From Streptomyces coffeae (GTDB lineage Bacteria > Actinomycetota > Actinomycetes > Streptomycetales > Streptomycetaceae): 64,000 nucleotides of DNA. Below the pieces are notes generated by a model that saw only the letters and a program-made list of their open reading frames with translations, was not told where the DNA came from and searched no databases. The DNA lies in the NCBI RefSeq assembly GCF_016741875.1, contig NZ_JAERRF010000005.1, forward strand, positions 404,273 to 468,272, written 5' to 3'. Made by a program: the position numbers and the translations under genes. Positions 16,450 to 24,787 of this stretch are shown in pieces (the first letter of the stretch is position 1; each line of letters starts with the position of its first letter).

Positions 16450-16453
16450 CAGA

Positions 16454-16858
16454 TCAGACCTCCTCGTCCTCTGTGATCAGCGGGTATACGCCGTTCTCAT
16501 CATGATCCTCCCGTCCGGTGATCGGGGGGTTGAAGACACAGACGCAGCGGAAGTCGGTCTTCGGCCGCATCGTGTGCTTCTCATGGCCGTCCAGCAGGTA
16601 CATGGTGCCGGGCGTGATCCAGTGCTTCTCGCCGGTCTCGTCGTTGGTGAGCTCCGCCTCGCCCTCGACGCAGAGCACGGCCTCGATGTGGTTGGCGTAC
16701 CACATGGACGTCTCGGTGCCCGCGTACAGCACGGTCTCGTGCAGGGAGAAGCCGACGCGCTCCTTGGCCAGCACGATGCGCTTGCTCTCCCAGGTGCCGG
16801 ACTTCGCCTTCACATGGCGTTCGGTGCCCTCGATGTCCTTGAAGGATCGGACGATCAC
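16454..16858 (-). CDS. ectC: L-ectoine synthase
   Basis: A 134-residue cupin-type enzyme that cyclises N-gamma-acetyl-L-2,4-diaminobutyrate to ectoine. The sequence starts [18 protein letters not shown] and contains [18 protein letters not shown] and [15 protein letters not shown], the typical EctC metal/substrate barrel segments. The length matches the family. The start is GTG; the ribosome site (AAAGGCAG) is distant and weak, so the gene may rely on coupling to ectB, 41 bases upstream. It lies between ectB and ectD in the usual order. Confidence 0.96.
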   Translation of the reverse strand: MIVRSFKDIEGTERHVKAKSGTWESKRIVLAKERVGFSLHETVLYAGTETSMWYANHIEAVLCVEGEAELTNDETGEKHWITPGTMYLLDGHEKHTMRPKTDFRCVCVFNPPITGREDHDENGVYPLITEDEEV

Positions 16859-16899
16859 GGTGAGTTGCTGCCTTTCTCTGTGGTGCTGTTATGGGACGG

Positions 16900-18165
16900 T
16901 CAAGCGGTCTCGCGGACCGCGCGGGCGAGGGTCCGCAGGCCCTCGTCCAGCTCCTCGGGCGAGATGGTCAGTGCGGGCAGCAGCTTGACGACCTCGCTCT
17001 CGGGGCCCGAGGACTCCACGAGCAGTCCGAGCTCGAAGGCGCGGCGGCACACGGCGGTGGCGCGGTCCTTGTCCTCGAACTCCAGGCCCCAGACCAGACC
17101 GCGGCCGCGGAAGTGGGCGCCGGACTGCTCCTCGTCGCAGATGGCGCGCAGTGCCTGCTCGACCTGCTCACCGCGGGCCAGCGTCTGCTTCTCCATCTGG
17201 CCGTCGGACCAGTAGGTGTCCAGGGTCGCGGCGGCGGTGACGAACGCAGGGTTGTTGCCGCGGAAGGTGCCGTTGTGCTCGCCCGGCTCCCAGATGTCCA
17301 GCTCGGGCTTGAACAGGCACAGCGACATCGGCAGGCCGTAGCCGCTGATGGATTTGGAGACGGTCACGATGTCCGGGGTGATGCCCGCCTCCTCGAAGGA
17401 GAAGAAGGCACCGGTGCGGCCGCAGCCCATCTGGATGTCGTCCACGATCAGCAGCATGTCCTGGCGCTCGCACAGCTCGGCCAGGGCGCGCAGCCACTCC
17501 GGACGCGCCACGTTGATGCCGCCCTCGCCCTGGACCGTCTCGACGATCACGGCGGCGGGCTTGTTGAGGCCGGAGCCCTGGTCCTCCAGCAGCCGCTCGA
17601 ACCACAGGAAGTCCGGCACCGTGCCGTCGAAGTAGTTGTCGAACGGCATCGGCGTGCCGTGGACCAGCGGGATACCGGCACCGGCGCGCTTGAAGGCGTT
17701 GCCGGTGACGGCCAGCGAGCCCAGCGACATGCCGTGGAAGGCGTTGGTGAAGGAGACGATCGCCTCGCGGCCCTTGACCTTACGGGCCAGTTTCAGTGCC
17801 GACTCGACGGCGTTGGTGCCCGTCGGGCCCGGGAACATGACCTTGTAGGGCAGGTCACGCGGGCGAAGGACGTTGTTCTGGAACGACTCCAGGAACGCGC
17901 GCTTGGCGGTGGTGGACATGTCGAGTCCATGCGTCACACCGTCGCGCTCGATGTAGTCGATCAGTGCGCGTTTCAGTACCGGATTGTTGTGGCCGTAGTT
18001 GAGCGACCCGGCACCGGCGAAGAAGTCGAGGTAGGTATGGCCGTCCTCGTCGTACATGTGGCTGCCCTGGGCGCGGTCGAAGACAGCAGGCCAGCCACGG
18101 CAGTAGCTGCGCACCTCCGACTCCAGGGCCTCGAAGACGCTCAGGGCGGGCGGGGTGATGGTCAC
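16900..18165 (-). CDS. ectB: diaminobutyrate-2-oxoglutarate transaminase
   Basis: A 421-residue class III PLP aminotransferase that makes L-2,4-diaminobutyrate from aspartate semialdehyde and glutamate, the first committed step of ectoine synthesis. The opening FEALESEVRSYCRGWPAVF is diagnostic. LIVDDIQMGCGRTGAFFS holds the PLP-contacting Asp, and VTVSKSISGYGLPMS holds the Schiff-base Lys. The frame is open upstream to 18456, but CAGGAG lies seven bases before the GTG at 18165, which gives the standard EctB length, so that start is chosen. The gap to ectA is 109 bases. Confidence 0.96.
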   Translation of the reverse strand: MTITPPALSVFEALESEVRSYCRGWPAVFDRAQGSHMYDEDGHTYLDFFAGAGSLNYGHNNPVLKRALIDYIERDGVTHGLDMSTTAKRAFLESFQNNVLRPRDLPYKVMFPGPTGTNAVESALKLARKVKGREAIVSFTNAFHGMSLGSLAVTGNAFKRAGAGIPLVHGTPMPFDNYFDGTVPDFLWFERLLEDQGSGLNKPAAVIVETVQGEGGINVARPEWLRALAELCERQDMLLIVDDIQMGCGRTGAFFSFEEAGITPDIVTVSKSISGYGLPMSLCLFKPELDIWEPGEHNGTFRGNNPAFVTAAATLDTYWSDGQMEKQTLARGEQVEQALRAICDEEQSGAHFRGRGLVWGLEFEDKDRATAVCRRAFELGLLVESSGPESEVVKLLPALTISPEELDEGLRTLARAVRETA

Positions 18166-18274
18166 AGCATTCTCCTGGGAGATGAGTGGTACGAGGGGGG
18201 GTGAGGAGGGGGTGATGGGTGGGAGGGAGAGATCGGGGCCGCGGTCAGGAGCCGCGGTCGGGCCCGGGACCGGA

Positions 18275-18817
18275 TCAGGGCCGGTCCGCGAGGGGGCCGA
18301 TGCGGTACAGCACCTCGGGCTCATGTCCTCCGTCGGGGAACAGCCCGCCGTGGAAGAGCACCTCGCGCTCCACCGGCGCACCGTGCCGTTCGGCGAACGA
18401 GGTGAACAGCCGGTTCGAGGCGGTGTTGTCCGGGGTGATCGTGGTCTCGATGCCACGGACCCCCATCCCGGCGACGCGCTGGGTCAGCCCGTCCAGCAGG
18501 GTGGCGGCCAGTCCGCGGCCGCGCCAGGCGTGGTCGACGGCGACCTGCCAGACGACGAGCGTCTCGGGACGCTCGGGGCGGATGTAGCCGGTGATGAAGG
18601 CGACCGGTCCGCCCGCGGCGTCGCGGGCCACCACGGAGGTGGCTGCGAAGTCACGGCACCACAGGAGGTAGCTGTAGGAGGAGTTGAGGTCCAGGGTCTT
18701 GGAGTCGCGAGCGATTCGCCAGATCGCGGCTCCGTCCTCGACGCGCGGTGTGTCGAGGGTCAGTCCCTCCGGCAAATCCAATTCGCTACGGGCTAGGTCT
18801 GCTTGTGCGGCGGTCAT
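18275..18817 (-). CDS. ectA: L-2,4-diaminobutyrate N-gamma-acetyltransferase
   Basis: A 180-residue GNAT acetyltransferase. LDLNSSYSYLLWCRDFAATS is the EctA substrate region, and VAVDHAWRGRGLAATLLDGL contains the acetyl-CoA-binding (R/Q)xxGxG/A loop. It acetylates diaminobutyrate with acetyl-CoA and is the first gene of ectABCD. The ATG at 18817 has no ribosome site. An AT-rich stretch with TAAATTTAA lies just upstream, so the mRNA may be leaderless. Osmotic induction would be expected from the family, but I see no defined operator. Confidence 0.95.
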   Translation of the reverse strand: MTAAQADLARSELDLPEGLTLDTPRVEDGAAIWRIARDSKTLDLNSSYSYLLWCRDFAATSVVARDAAGGPVAFITGYIRPERPETLVVWQVAVDHAWRGRGLAATLLDGLTQRVAGMGVRGIETTITPDNTASNRLFTSFAERHGAPVEREVLFHGGLFPDGGHEPEVLYRIGPLADRP

Positions 18818-19274
18818 GCAAATTAAATTTACCGAGGGAAATCCAAAATTGCATCGTGGGGAGGGGTTACGCGGAGGGGGGTGGATGTGTTATCACGCAG
18901 GCACGTGCGTACGCGCGGCGGATCGCTGAAAAGCGTTGGTTTGTACGGGAGTTAGCGGGATGAATCGCCTCGCGTGTGGAGTCCGTCACATCTCCGCAAC
19001 CGGGCAGGTGGGGGCGTGAATTCCGCGCTCCGAGGCGTGGGAAAAATCTGGGTTTAAGTTCCCGGGGAGCGGGCAGACGATTGTGGGAAGCTGCACTGGA
19101 AAAGCGTCAAGAATTTATCCTTTGGCGACCCTGAATTCAATCCTCCGCGGAGAAGTCCAGGGGAACATACCGGGAAGTCTCAGCGAAGCCCCTAGGAACG
19201 GGCGGAAGTCCCGACGAGCGGGCGGAAGTGATGGCCGTACCTGATGCTGTGCTCGGTCTCGTACAGTGCGTGAC
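18818..19274. other. 457-bp intergenic region between ectA and amidohydrolase gene
   Basis: This divergent gap must hold the ect promoter (AT-rich block at about 18818-18850, unlike the surrounding sequence) and the amidohydrolase promoter (TACAGT at 19262-19267, seven bases before the ATG). Runs such as aaaaatctgggtttaagttc near 19042 are also relatively AT-rich. I see no conserved small ORF and no clear RNA structure. Confidence 0.5.
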
Positions 19275-20387
19275 ATGAGGGATAGCGCGGTGTTGCACAT
19301 CAAGGGCAGGGTCCTGGTGGGACCGGGGGACGACGCCGAGGTCGCCGAGAGTGTCCGGGACGAACTGTGGGTGGTCGACGGCAAGATCACCTTTCAGCGC
19401 CCGGCCGGGGCGCGTGACGTCCGTCTCATCGAGGGCTGGGTGCTGCCCGGCCTCGTCGACGCCCACTGTCATGTCGGCCTCGACGCCCATGGCGCCGTGG
19501 ACGAGTCCACCAGTGAGAAGCAGGCCCTGACCGACCGCGACGCCGGGGCACTGCTGCTGCGGGACGCCGGGTCGCCCGCCGACACCCGCTGGATCGACGA
19601 CCGCGAGGATCTGCCCCGCATCATCCGCGCGGGGCGCCACATCGCCCGTACCAAGCGCTACATCCGCAACTACGCCCATGAGATCGAGCCGGAGGACCTG
19701 GTCGCGTATGTCGCGGCGGAGGCGCGCCGCGGCGACGGCTGGGTCAAGCTGGTCGGCGACTGGCTCGACCGCGAGACCGGGGATCTGGGCGCCTGCTGGC
19801 CGCGCGGAGCGGTTGAGGCGGCCATCGCCGAGGCCCACCGGCTCGGCGCCCGGGTCACGGCCCACTGCTTCGCCGAGGAGACGCTCGCGCCACTGGTCGA
19901 GGCCGGGATCGACTGCATCGAGCACGCCACCGGGCTGACCGAGGAGACCATTCCGCTGTTCGCGGAGCGCGGGGTCGCGATCGTCCCGACCCTGGTCAAC
20001 ATCGCCACCTTCCCCCGGCTCGCCCTGGGCGGCGAGGCGAAGTTCCCGCGCTGGGCGGACCATATGCGGCAGCTGCACGCACGCCGCTACGAGACGGTGC
20101 GCGCGGCCTACGACGCGGGCATCCCGATCTTCACCGGCACCGACGCGGGCGGCTCGCTCGCCCACGGGCTGGTCGGCCAGGAGGTGGCCGAGCTGGTGAA
20201 GGCGGGCATTCCGGCCCGGGACGCGCTCTCGGCGGCCACCTGGGGCGCGCGGGCCTGGCTCGGACGGCCGGGCCTCACGGAAGGGGCCTCCGCGGACTTC
20301 GTGGTGTACGAGACGGATCCGCGGGAGGACGTGCGGGTGCTGACGTCGCCGCGGCGTGTGGTGCTGCGGGGGCGGGTCGTGGCCTGA
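19275..20387 (+). CDS. amidohydrolase family protein
   Basis: A 370-residue metal-dependent hydrolase of the imidazolonepropionase/prolidase-like group. The composite domain and TIM barrel show the metal ligands LVDAHCHVGL (HxH), VTAHCFAEE (His), CIEHATGL (His) and FTGTDAGG (Asp); a KLVGDW lysine could be the bridging residue. The substrate is unknown. The frame also allows GTG at 19266. I choose the ATG at 19275 because a TACAGT -10-like box ends seven bases upstream and no ribosome site is present, suggesting a leaderless mRNA. Three 13-bp repeats carrying TGA follow directly after the stop. Confidence 0.88.
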   Translation: MRDSAVLHIKGRVLVGPGDDAEVAESVRDELWVVDGKITFQRPAGARDVRLIEGWVLPGLVDAHCHVGLDAHGAVDESTSEKQALTDRDAGALLLRDAGSPADTRWIDDREDLPRIIRAGRHIARTKRYIRNYAHEIEPEDLVAYVAAEARRGDGWVKLVGDWLDRETGDLGACWPRGAVEAAIAEAHRLGARVTAHCFAEETLAPLVEAGIDCIEHATGLTEETIPLFAERGVAIVPTLVNIATFPRLALGGEAKFPRWADHMRQLHARRYETVRAAYDAGIPIFTGTDAGGSLAHGLVGQEVAELVKAGIPARDALSAATWGARAWLGRPGLTEGASADFVVYETDPREDVRVLTSPRRVVLRGRVVA

Positions 20388-20426
20388 GGCGGGGGTCTGA
20401 GGCCGGGGTCTGAGGCCGGGGTCTGA
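20388..20426 (+). repeat. 13-bp tandem repeat after the amidohydrolase stop, three units
   Basis: GGCGGGGGTCTGA (20388-20400) is followed by two exact copies of GGCCGGGGTCTGA (20401-20413, 20414-20426). Since 13 is not a multiple of three, the three TGAs fall in three different frames. The gene terminus GTGGCCTGA looks like the parent sequence. Confidence 0.92.
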
Positions 20427-20636
20427 GGGACACCCGGTTGGGGTGGGGCTTTCGGTGCAGGAGTTCGACCGGGTTCGAACTCAGCGCCGAACCCCACCCT
20501 TTGGGATGAACGGACATCATGTGTCTGCCTGTTTACCCTCAGTGCGCAAATATGGCGTGGTCGAGGCCGTCGGCGCCCGTGGAGTCCCCCGCGGCAGGCG
20601 CCGGCGGCTCCATGTCTCCTGTGGGGGTCAACTCAC

Positions 20637-21560
20637 GTGTCCTGTTCCAGTAACACCTTCTTCGGCATGCCCGCTCGCCGTCTGGCGGCCGCCACCGCTG
20701 CTGCCGCTGTCTCCGTCCTGGGCGCCCTGCCCGCGGGGTCCGCGCATGCCGACACCGGCAAGACCACCGGTAAGGCCGACGCGGTCGTGCTCCGCACCGA
20801 CCTGAACGTCGCGCTGCTCAACAAGACGGTTTCCGCGCCGCTCGCCGTCGCCCTCAACGAGGTGCACGCGCCCCAGACCGCCGACAAGACCGCGCTCTCC
20901 GCGACCCTGGACGGGGTCGACGGCGGAAAGCCGTTCAATGTGCTGCGCGCCGATGTGGCCACCGCGCGGGCGGCCGTGGACAAGCAGCGGGCCGAGGGCT
21001 ACTCCAACCTCGTCAACGCCACGGTCCATGTGCCCGGTCTGGCCACCATGCCGCTCATCCAGGTCGAGCAGGTGACCTCGAAGGCGGTCTGCGCGGCCGG
21101 GAAGCGGCCGACCGCCGACTCCAACGTGCTCGGCAGCGCCACCGTGCTCGGGAAGAAGGTCAACCTGACCGCGGGCGGCACCGCCACGGTCGACGTGCCG
21201 TCGGTCGGCAAGGTCCAGCTCGACCTGTCGAAGACCTCGGTCACATCCAGTACGGCGGCGGCCACGGCCCTGAACCTCAAGGTCTCGGTCAACCCGCTCA
21301 AGCTGAACGTCTCCGAGGTCAACGGCCAGATCACGCTCGCCCGCGCGACCTGCGAGTCCCCCGCGGCCGCGGACGAGCCGAAGACCCCGGAGGTGGGCAA
21401 CCAGACCAAGCCCGATCCCAAGCCGGAGAACCTGGCCGAGACCGGTGGCAGCTCGGCCACGCCGTACCTGATCGGCGGCGGCGCGCTGCTGCTGGTGCTG
21501 GGCGCCGGAGCCGTCACCCTGGCCCGCCGCCGTCGCACCGGAGCGGACGCCGACGCGTAA
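20637..21560 (+). CDS. SCO1860-type LAETGG sortase-anchored surface protein
   Basis: A 307-residue cell-surface protein. A signal peptide (RRLAAATAAAAVSVLGALP, ending AHADT) precedes a Thr/Val/Ala-rich beta-type domain, then a Pro/Lys spacer (KPDPKPEN), the sortase motif LAETGG, a hydrophobic helix (YLIGGGALLLVLGAGAVTL) and RRRR. LAxTG is the motif of class E sortases, which link proteins to the actinobacterial cell wall. The protein is named for S. coelicolor SCO1860, which as I recall also lies between the ect and cob genes. The start is GTG with GTGGGGG upstream. The role of the exposed domain is unknown. Confidence 0.88.
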   Translation: MSCSSNTFFGMPARRLAAATAAAAVSVLGALPAGSAHADTGKTTGKADAVVLRTDLNVALLNKTVSAPLAVALNEVHAPQTADKTALSATLDGVDGGKPFNVLRADVATARAAVDKQRAEGYSNLVNATVHVPGLATMPLIQVEQVTSKAVCAAGKRPTADSNVLGSATVLGKKVNLTAGGTATVDVPSVGKVQLDLSKTSVTSSTAAATALNLKVSVNPLKLNVSEVNGQITLARATCESPAAADEPKTPEVGNQTKPDPKPENLAETGGSSATPYLIGGGALLLVLGAGAVTLARRRRTGADADA

Positions 21561-21613
21561 CCGGCACTCAGCGGCACCCACTGGCACCGACGGGCGGCAG
21601 GTGGCCGGTGGCC

Positions 21614-21649
21614 CCCGCTCCCGCGCCGTGACGACGGCGCGGGAGCGGG
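21614..21649 (+). terminator. 16-bp perfect hairpin after the surface-protein gene
   Basis: Bases 21614-21629 pair exactly with 21634-21649 around the loop GACG, 53 bases after the stop. No T-tract. Confidence 0.85.
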
Positions 21650-21768
21650 CGTCGGCCCGGTGGTGGCCCGGTCCGGTGGTGGCCCGGCCCGGTGTGGGCT
21701 CGGCGTCCGTCCGGGGTGCGGGGTCGGCGTGCCCAACGCCCTTGAGGTGCGGGGGCGTGGGGGCATGG

Positions 21769-21827
21769 GCGGTGGCGGGGCCGGGGTCCTGGATCGGGTG
21801 CCAGGACCCCGTGCCCCGACGCCGCCT
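21769..21827 (-). terminator. long hairpin at the end of the cobalamin cluster
   Basis: GGGGTCCTGG (21783-21792) and CCAGGACCCC (21801-21810) form a perfect stem, extended on both sides by GGCGG/CCGCC-rich arms with a few mismatches. It lies about 50 bases past the cobC stop. Confidence 0.65.
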
Positions 21828-21874
21828 CTCCGCGGACCCCCAGGGGGCCAAGGGCTCCCCGGACCCCAGGGGGG

Positions 21875-22927
21875 TCAACGGCGGTGTTCCGCCAGGGCCT
21901 TGCCCAGGGCTATGACAAGCCGGTCCGTGGTGGGGCGGTCGCGGACCGCCAGCCGCAGCCAGTCCGGGCCCAGACCCGGGAAGGTGTCGCCGCGCCGTAC
22001 GGCGAAGCCCAGCTCCCGCAGCCTGGTGCGCAGCGCGGCGGCGCCCGGTACCTGGATCAGCAGAAACGGCCCGGCGGCCGGGCCGCACACCCGCACCTCC
22101 GGGAACTCCGCCAGCCGGGCGGCCAGATGGGCCCGGTCGGCGGCCGTCCGCTCCGCCGCCCGCGCGGCCTCGGCCAGCGCCGGGCCCGCACAGCACGCCT
22201 CCGCCGCCACCAGGGCGGGCGTGGACACCGGCCACAGCGGCTGCACCCGCTCCAGCGCGCCGATCGTCTCCTCATCCGCCAGCACATAGCCGATGCGCAG
22301 CCCCGCCAGGCCCCAGGTCTTGGTGAGGCTGCGCAGCACCACCAGCCCCGGCACCTCGGTCCGGGCCGCCAGGGACTCGGACTCATCCGGCACGGCGTCC
22401 ATGAACGCCTCGTCCACCACCAGCGTCCGCCCCGGCCGGGCCAGTCCGGCCAGCACATCGGCCGGGTGCAGCACCGACGTGGGGTTGGTGGGGTTTCCGA
22501 TCACCACCAGATCCGCGTCGTCCGGCACCGCCGCCGGGTCCAGCCGGAAGCCGTGCCGCTCGTCCAGGACGACTCGCTCCACCCGGTGCCCGGCGTCCCG
22601 CAACGCGGCCTCCGGCTCGGTGAACTGCGGATGCACCACAACCGGCCGCCGCGCCGGAAGGGCCCGCGCCAGCAGGACGAACGCCTCCGCCGCTCCCGCT
22701 GCCAGCAGCACCCGGCCGACCGGCACCCCATGGCGCGCCGCGACCGCGGCACGGGCCGCCCGCCCGTCGGGGTAGGCGGCCAGCCCGTCGAGGGACGCGG
22801 CGATCCGGGCCTTGAGCCAGTCCGGGGGCGTATCGGCTCGGACATTGACGGCCAGGTCCGTCAACTCGGCGTCGGCACCCCGTACCTCCGCGTCCCCGTG
22901 GTGCCGCAGATCGAACTCAGCGGACAT
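21875..22927 (-). CDS. cobC: CobC-type PLP enzyme (threonine-phosphate decarboxylase/histidinol-phosphate aminotransferase-like)
   Basis: A 350-residue class I/II PLP enzyme. VVIGNPTNPTSVLHP contains the PLP-binding Asn, VVDEAFMDAVPDE the Asp, and LRSLTKTWGLAGLRIGY the Schiff-base Lys; the two C-terminal arginines lie in the DWLRLAVRD region. In the cob context it is the aminotransferase-like protein thought to supply the aminopropanol phosphate side chain (Rv2231c/CobC type). The start is the ATG at 22927 (SAEFDLRHHGDAEV), 11 bases inside the cbiX gene; the upstream open frame is low-complexity. It is the last gene of the cluster. Confidence 0.87.
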   Translation of the reverse strand: MSAEFDLRHHGDAEVRGADAELTDLAVNVRADTPPDWLKARIAASLDGLAAYPDGRAARAAVAARHGVPVGRVLLAAGAAEAFVLLARALPARRPVVVHPQFTEPEAALRDAGHRVERVVLDERHGFRLDPAAVPDDADLVVIGNPTNPTSVLHPADVLAGLARPGRTLVVDEAFMDAVPDESESLAARTEVPGLVVLRSLTKTWGLAGLRIGYVLADEETIGALERVQPLWPVSTPALVAAEACCAGPALAEAARAAERTAADRAHLAARLAEFPEVRVCGPAAGPFLLIQVPGAAALRTRLRELGFAVRRGDTFPGLGPDWLRLAVRDRPTTDRLVIALGKALAEHRR

Positions 22928-23756
22928 CGGCGTGTGCGTCGGGGTGGGCGAAGGCCTGGTCCTCCGAGGTGAAGCGGGCCCGCTCGGAGGCTCCCGCGGC
23001 CTCCTTGTAGCGAGCGAGGACAACCTCCATCAACGCCTCTGCCGGGCCGATGGCGTCGGCGGTCATCACCTCGACCTCCGGATGGGCCAGCCACCAGCCC
23101 TCCGCCTCCTGCCGCACCCGCTCCAGCGCGTCGCCGGGGAAGAGGGCGTACGGTAGCACAACGACGCGTCGCGCCCCGAGCCGCGCACAGCGGTCCAGGC
23201 CGAACGGGACGTCCGGTGCGGCGAGGGAGGCGAAGGCCACCTCCACCCCCGCGAAACCGCGGCCCTCCCACATCAGCCGCGCCGCCCGGTGCACCTCGGC
23301 GTTGGCCTCGGGGAGCGGCGAACCGCCGCCCACCAGCAGCACGGTGGTCTCGGCCCGGTCCGAGGGCCGTCGGCGACCGCCGCCCAGCGCCTCGTCGAGG
23401 CGGCGCTCCAGCACATCCAGCAGGGCGGGGTGCGGGCCCAGCGCGGGGGCGCAGGAGAACGAGGTGTCGGCGTGCCGCTCCGCCTCCTGGGCGAGCGCGG
23501 CGGCGATGCCGTCCCTGGGGTGTTCCACGGGTATGAGGGTCAGCGGCACAACGGCGAATCGGGTCACCCCGTCCTCGACGAGACGGCCTATCGCGTCGGA
23601 CAGGGGATGAGCGCCACCCGGTCCGGTGAGGCCGCCCGCCACGGGCAGATCCGGGTGGCGGGCCGCCACCTCCTGGACGAAGTGGTGGAAGACGGTGGCG
23701 CGCCTGTCGTCCCGGGTGCCGATGCCGGCGATCAGCAGCGCTGGCGGGGTCGTCAC
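22917..23756 (-). CDS. cbiX: sirohydrochlorin cobaltochelatase-like CbiX, two-domain
   Basis: A 279-residue protein with two chelatase half-domains. The first begins LLIAGIGTRDDRRATVFHHF, where G-x-G-x-R replaces the HG(S/T)R of classical members, and the second begins TVLLVGGGSPLPEANAEV. VVPLTLIPVEHPRDGI and VVVLPYALFPGD are the conserved metal-site strands of each half. CbiX inserts cobalt into sirohydrochlorin in the early-cobalt route. The missing canonical histidine at the start of the first half is odd for a chelatase but common in actinobacterial paralogs as far as I recall. The gene overlaps cobC by 11 bases. Confidence 0.82.
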   Translation of the reverse strand: MTTPPALLIAGIGTRDDRRATVFHHFVQEVAARHPDLPVAGGLTGPGGAHPLSDAIGRLVEDGVTRFAVVPLTLIPVEHPRDGIAAALAQEAERHADTSFSCAPALGPHPALLDVLERRLDEALGGGRRRPSDRAETTVLLVGGGSPLPEANAEVHRAARLMWEGRGFAGVEVAFASLAAPDVPFGLDRCARLGARRVVVLPYALFPGDALERVRQEAEGWWLAHPEVEVMTADAIGPAEALMEVVLARYKEAAGASERARFTSEDQAFAHPDAHADVR

Positions 23757-23836
23757 GAGCTCTCCTTGATGGTGCAGGTGATGCGGGGTCTCTCGGCGAA
23801 TGGGGGTGCGGCGGGGGCCGGTTCGCCCCCGAGACG

Positions 23837-24787
23837 TTACTGACGGATGCCGCTACGCGCGACAGCAGGTCTCCGCTGTCCGCCCTGGGTGGATTTGCCA
23901 TCCGGGGCGGGTTCGCCACGGAGGCTTGGCGCCCTGTCCCGTTGGGGTGGGGAGCCCTGCCCGGGCACGGCGCCCTGCGCGGGGGTGGCGCGGTGGGCGG
24001 GCCCACTGTCCCGCGCGGGGTCACCGCCGGGCTGGGGTGTGGCACGGGGGTTGGGATTCCCACGCGGCACGGGTTCGAACCGCCGCGTGGGTGGCGCGTG
24101 GGTGCGGTTGCCGCGCCGCGGGGGCGGCGTGCCGTCCGGCTCGGCGCCGGCGTCCGGTGAAGGGGCGCCGTCCTGTGCGGGCTTGCCACGCCGCGCGGTC
24201 GCGGCGTTCGGCCCGGGGCCGCCCGGCCGGGGCTCGGCCTTTGGCCGGGGCGTGGGGCCGGGCTCGGGGTTTCCGGGCCCGCTGGGTTCGTCTTCTGGCA
24301 CGGGGCCGCCGCCCGGCCGGGGCTCGGCGTACGGCCGCGAGGTGGCTTCGGTGGCGCTCCGCACACCGGGTACGCGGCGGAGGGCCACCGCGCAGGTGGC
24401 CCGTGCGGAGCCACTGCGCGGGGTGGACTTGCGTTTGGGGACGAGCAGTTGGGCATCCGGACCCGCCGCCAGCAGTGCCGCGGATTCGGCGACACCCGGT
24501 GTGCCCACCGTGGCGAGGGCGGTCGCGGACGGGCTGGGGACGTCCACCACCGCCAGCGCCGATGCCGGGTAGCCGCGCAGGGGTACCCCGAGGCGCGCGG
24601 CCGCGCCGAGCAGGCCGGGGTCGGCCGCCCTTCCCTCGACGGTGGCCAACTCGGTGATCCGGTCCGGGGAGAGGCCCTCGGTGGTGAGGACCGACTCGAT
24701 CAGCCCGGCGACCTCCCCGGCGGACACCCCCCGGCTCGCACCGATCCCCACCACCAGCTCCACCGGTTCACCCGGCGCGGGACACAT
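23837..24787 (-). CDS. CobE/CbiG C-terminal-domain protein with long disordered tail
   Basis: A 316-residue protein. The first 130 or so residues match the CbiG C-terminal/CobE domain: VELVVGIGASRGVSAGEVAG, ATVEGRAADPGLLGAAARLG, GVAESAALLAAG and LLVPKRKS. This domain takes part in ring opening/contraction-related cobalamin steps. After about residue 135 comes a Pro/Gly/Arg/Glu-rich tail of about 180 residues with no predicted fold, for example PRPGGGPVPEDEPSGPGNPE. Homologous domains usually end at the LLVPKRKS-valine region, so the tail is unusual. The start is ATG at 24787, overlapping cobB by 20 bases; the longer upstream frame is a shadow of cobB. Confidence 0.75.
   Translation of the reverse strand: MCPAPGEPVELVVGIGASRGVSAGEVAGLIESVLTTEGLSPDRITELATVEGRAADPGLLGAAARLGVPLRGYPASALAVVDVPSPSATALATVGTPGVAESAALLAAGPDAQLLVPKRKSTPRSGSARATCAVALRRVPGVRSATEATSRPYAEPRPGGGPVPEDEPSGPGNPEPGPTPRPKAEPRPGGPGPNAATARRGKPAQDGAPSPDAGAEPDGTPPPRRGNRTHAPPTRRFEPVPRGNPNPRATPQPGGDPARDSGPAHRATPAQGAVPGQGSPPQRDRAPSLRGEPAPDGKSTQGGQRRPAVARSGIRQ

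Larger units (their letters stand above)
21561..21874. other. 314-bp convergent intergenic region with two hairpins
   Basis: It separates the surface-protein gene from the end of the cobalamin cluster. Two terminator hairpins (given separately) and GGTGGCCCGG-type short repeats around 21655-21690 fill much of it. Reading frames across it are low-complexity and I do not call a gene. Confidence 0.6.

Noticed and set aside
18684..18963. Short plus-strand frames upstream of ectA
   Set aside because: They overlap the ectA start and promoter in another frame and show no motif.
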